Shown: positions 6,806 through 7,629 of the stretch, piece by piece
How the letters are laid out: every line of letters begins with the position of its first letter
Numbering within the stretch: the stretch's first letter is position 1
Assembly (NCBI GenBank): GCA_011372335.1
Contig: DRSY01000158.1
Location: 1-7,629 of the forward strand
Reading direction: 5' to 3'
DNA length: 7,629 nucleotides
Source: Candidatus Woesearchaeota archaeon
GTDB lineage: Archaea; Nanobdellota; Nanobdellia; Woesearchaeales; SM23-78
The notes under the pieces: model-generated
The model's input: only the letters and a program-made list of their open reading frames with translations
What the model was told of the DNA's origin: nothing
Databases searched by the model: none
Position numbers and translations under genes: made by a program

Positions 6806-7039
6806 TTATATGCTGTCCTTAAAGTTCTTATTAGTCTCCTTCCAAACTTCTTCAAAAGTGGTGAGTTTGTTCCTTATAAGAATGCTAGTTATTGCTTCTA
6901 ACTGAGCCCTTACCAGAGCTAACTTGTACATATTGATTAATAATAATTCTTTTAACTCCTGGTCAGATAACTCGCTGAGCTGCTTTTCAAACAATCTAGA
7001 ACTGCTTGTCCTGCTTAACCCCCTTTTTTTCCTAGCCAT
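6806..7039 (-). CDS. 77-aa basic helical protein, unknown function
   Basis: No family is recognised with certainty. From ATG 7039 the product is MARKKRGLSRTSSSRLFEKQ, a basic, Ser-rich N-terminus, followed by two predicted helices: LSELSDQELKELLLINMYKL and ALVRAQLEAITSILIRNKL, then TTFEEVWKETNKNFKDSI. There is no membrane segment and no Cys, so a small cytoplasmic protein, possibly binding nucleic acid through its basic start, is reasonable but unproven. The frame is open for 51 more codons upstream, but that extension is Phe/Ile-rich, includes the TATA box, and has no ribosome site. TTTTATAAA centred about 30 bases before ATG 7039 suggests a short-leader or leaderless mRNA; GAGGTG at about 19 bases is too far to act as a usual ribosome site. 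Confidence 0.75.
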   Translation of the reverse strand: MARKKRGLSRTSSSRLFEKQLSELSDQELKELLLINMYKLALVRAQLEAITSILIRNKLTTFEEVWKETNKNFKDSI

Positions 7040-7064
7040 CTGAAAAACTAATAAATAACACCTC

Positions 7065-7073
7065 TTTATAAAA
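7065..7073 (-). promoter_or_regulatory. TATA box for the 77-aa gene
   Basis: TTTTATAAA on the minus strand, preceded by CAAAAA, is centred about 30 bases before ATG 7039. It predicts a transcript starting within a few bases of the ATG and supports the short form of the gene. Confidence 0.55.
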
Positions 7074-7163
7074 TTTTTGAAATGAGTATACACTTTATTA
7101 TTCTCCGACTCTCCTAGAATTATTCTCTTTATTATCAAATTTAAACCCCCAGGGTATGAGAAG

Positions 7164-7181
7164 AAAAAAAAGCTTTTTTTT
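7164..7181. repeat. A8-GC-T8 perfect palindrome between divergent promoters
   Basis: Eight A, GC, eight T form an 18-base perfect inverted repeat in the 246-base interval between the 77-aa gene and the lipoprotein gene. It lies about 73 bases upstream of the lipoprotein TATA box and about 91 bases upstream of the other. It gives a T8 run on both strands. It could be a bidirectional stop for stray transcription or an intrinsically bent or stiff DNA element; no function is shown. Confidence 0.6.
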
Positions 7182-7253
7182 AAACGTATCAATGATAATT
7201 TAGATTAGAAGCTTGACCCCCTAGCTTTACCCAACACTTTCTAAACCGACATA

Positions 7254-7261
7254 TTTAAATA
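7254..7261 (+). promoter_or_regulatory. TATA box for the lipoprotein gene
   Basis: TTTAAATA, 25-32 bases before ATG 7286, matches the archaeal TATA consensus and spacing for a leaderless mRNA. No Shine-Dalgarno site precedes the ATG, which agrees. Confidence 0.7.
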
Positions 7262-7285
7262 AGAAGCACTAGTTATTAAAGCTTG

Positions 7286-7618
7286 ATGAGAATACTAGTC
7301 TTACTACTCGTAATCGCGTCCTTGCTTCTTATCAGTGCGTGTTCCAAAGAGATCCCACTACAAGAAGTTAAGAAGTGCAACTTTGACAGTGACTGCGTAG
7401 TAGTTTATACACACGGGTGTTGTAAATGCCAAACCGCTATTAACAAGGAGTACAAGGAGTACTGGGAGAAACTAGAGAGAAAACAAGGAATGAATGATTG
7501 TGCTGGTGTTAAGTGCGAGCCCTGCAGCCTCACAAAGCCTCTAGGTAAGAGATGCGCTAATAATACCTGCACCCTAACATACTCACCAATAGGGCTTGGC
7601 GGAAACATCCTACCATAA
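7286..7618 (+). CDS. Small Cys-rich lipoprotein
   Basis: The 110-aa product has a lipoprotein signal: MRILVLLLVIASLLLISAC, with ISA-Cys19 as lipobox, so it should be lipid-anchored on the outer face of the membrane. The mature part has ten more Cys at 31, 37, 45, 46, 48, 72, 77, 80, 90 and 95, in the pattern CNFDSDC, GCCKC, DCAGVKCEPC, RCANNTC. Spaced Cys of this kind suggest a small disulfide-bonded fold, and the DSDC opening resembles Cys-cluster lipoproteins found in bacteria and archaea. Metal binding is an alternative. The tail (SPIGLGGNILP) is short and uncharged. ATG 7286 is preferred over the TTG just before it because the TATA box places the transcript start there. Exact function unknown; the gene stands alone and diverges from the 77-aa gene. 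Confidence 0.87.
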   Translation: MRILVLLLVIASLLLISACSKEIPLQEVKKCNFDSDCVVVYTHGCCKCQTAINKEYKEYWEKLERKQGMNDCAGVKCEPCSLTKPLGKRCANNTCTLTYSPIGLGGNILP

Positions 7619-7629
7619 AGAAGCGAGGA

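Noticed and set aside
7040..7192. 51-residue upstream extension of the 77-aa protein
   Set aside because: It includes the TATA box, is Phe/Ile-rich and lacks a ribosome site.
7283..7285. TTG start for the lipoprotein, one codon before the ATG
   Set aside because: The TATA spacing places the transcript start at about the ATG, and TTG would only add one residue.
7040..7285. Possible structured RNA in the divergent interval
   Set aside because: No cloverleaf or long GC-rich stem was seen; only promoter elements and the A8-GC-T8 palindrome stand out.

Overview
The window looks like AT-rich archaeal chromosome. The archaeal markers are an RNase P protein of the Rpp21/Rnp4 family, a stand-alone Bud32 kinase of the KEOPS complex, a secreted Lon-like (S16) protease of the archaea-restricted kind, and TATA boxes about 26 bases upstream of several likely leaderless starts. 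Beside these sit a bacterial-type GAPDH and a Cys-rich lipoprotein. That mixture, together with very small genes, suggests a DPANN lineage (for example Woesearchaeota-like). The lineage is inference; no rRNA or other taxonomic marker is present.

Layout. Bases 1-1440 (+) hold adenylosuccinate synthetase (purA), cut at its 5' end by the window edge. It converges with a long run of minus-strand genes. Read in the direction of transcription (right to left) these are: a 77-residue unknown protein (7039-6806), GAPDH (6680-5682), a T-rich intergenic stretch with a possible tiny hydrophobic ORF, rnp4 (5434-5081), a compact three-cistron unit of a 26-aa ORF, a 196-aa membrane-anchored protein and a 44-aa ORF (4938-4126), then bud32 (4036-3452) and the Lon-like protease (3445-1484). 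At the right end a small lipoprotein gene (7286-7618, +) diverges from the 77-aa gene.

Function. PurA makes AMP, GAPDH serves central carbon metabolism, and Rnp4 and Bud32 act on tRNA (5' maturation and t6A modification). bud32 and the protease are 6 bases apart and are probably co-transcribed. The protease should act outside the membrane: it has a signal peptide, a Ser/Lys dyad, a cluster of N-glycosylation sequons, a C-terminal membrane helix and a very basic tail. The least explained part is the 26-aa / 196-aa / 44-aa unit, whose Shine-Dalgarno sites and overlapping ends argue that all three are translated.

No tRNA, rRNA, CRISPR array, insertion sequence or integration site was seen. No gene-free stretch exceeds 300 bases; the two longest (about 5435-5681 and 7040-7285) hold T-tracts and promoter elements.
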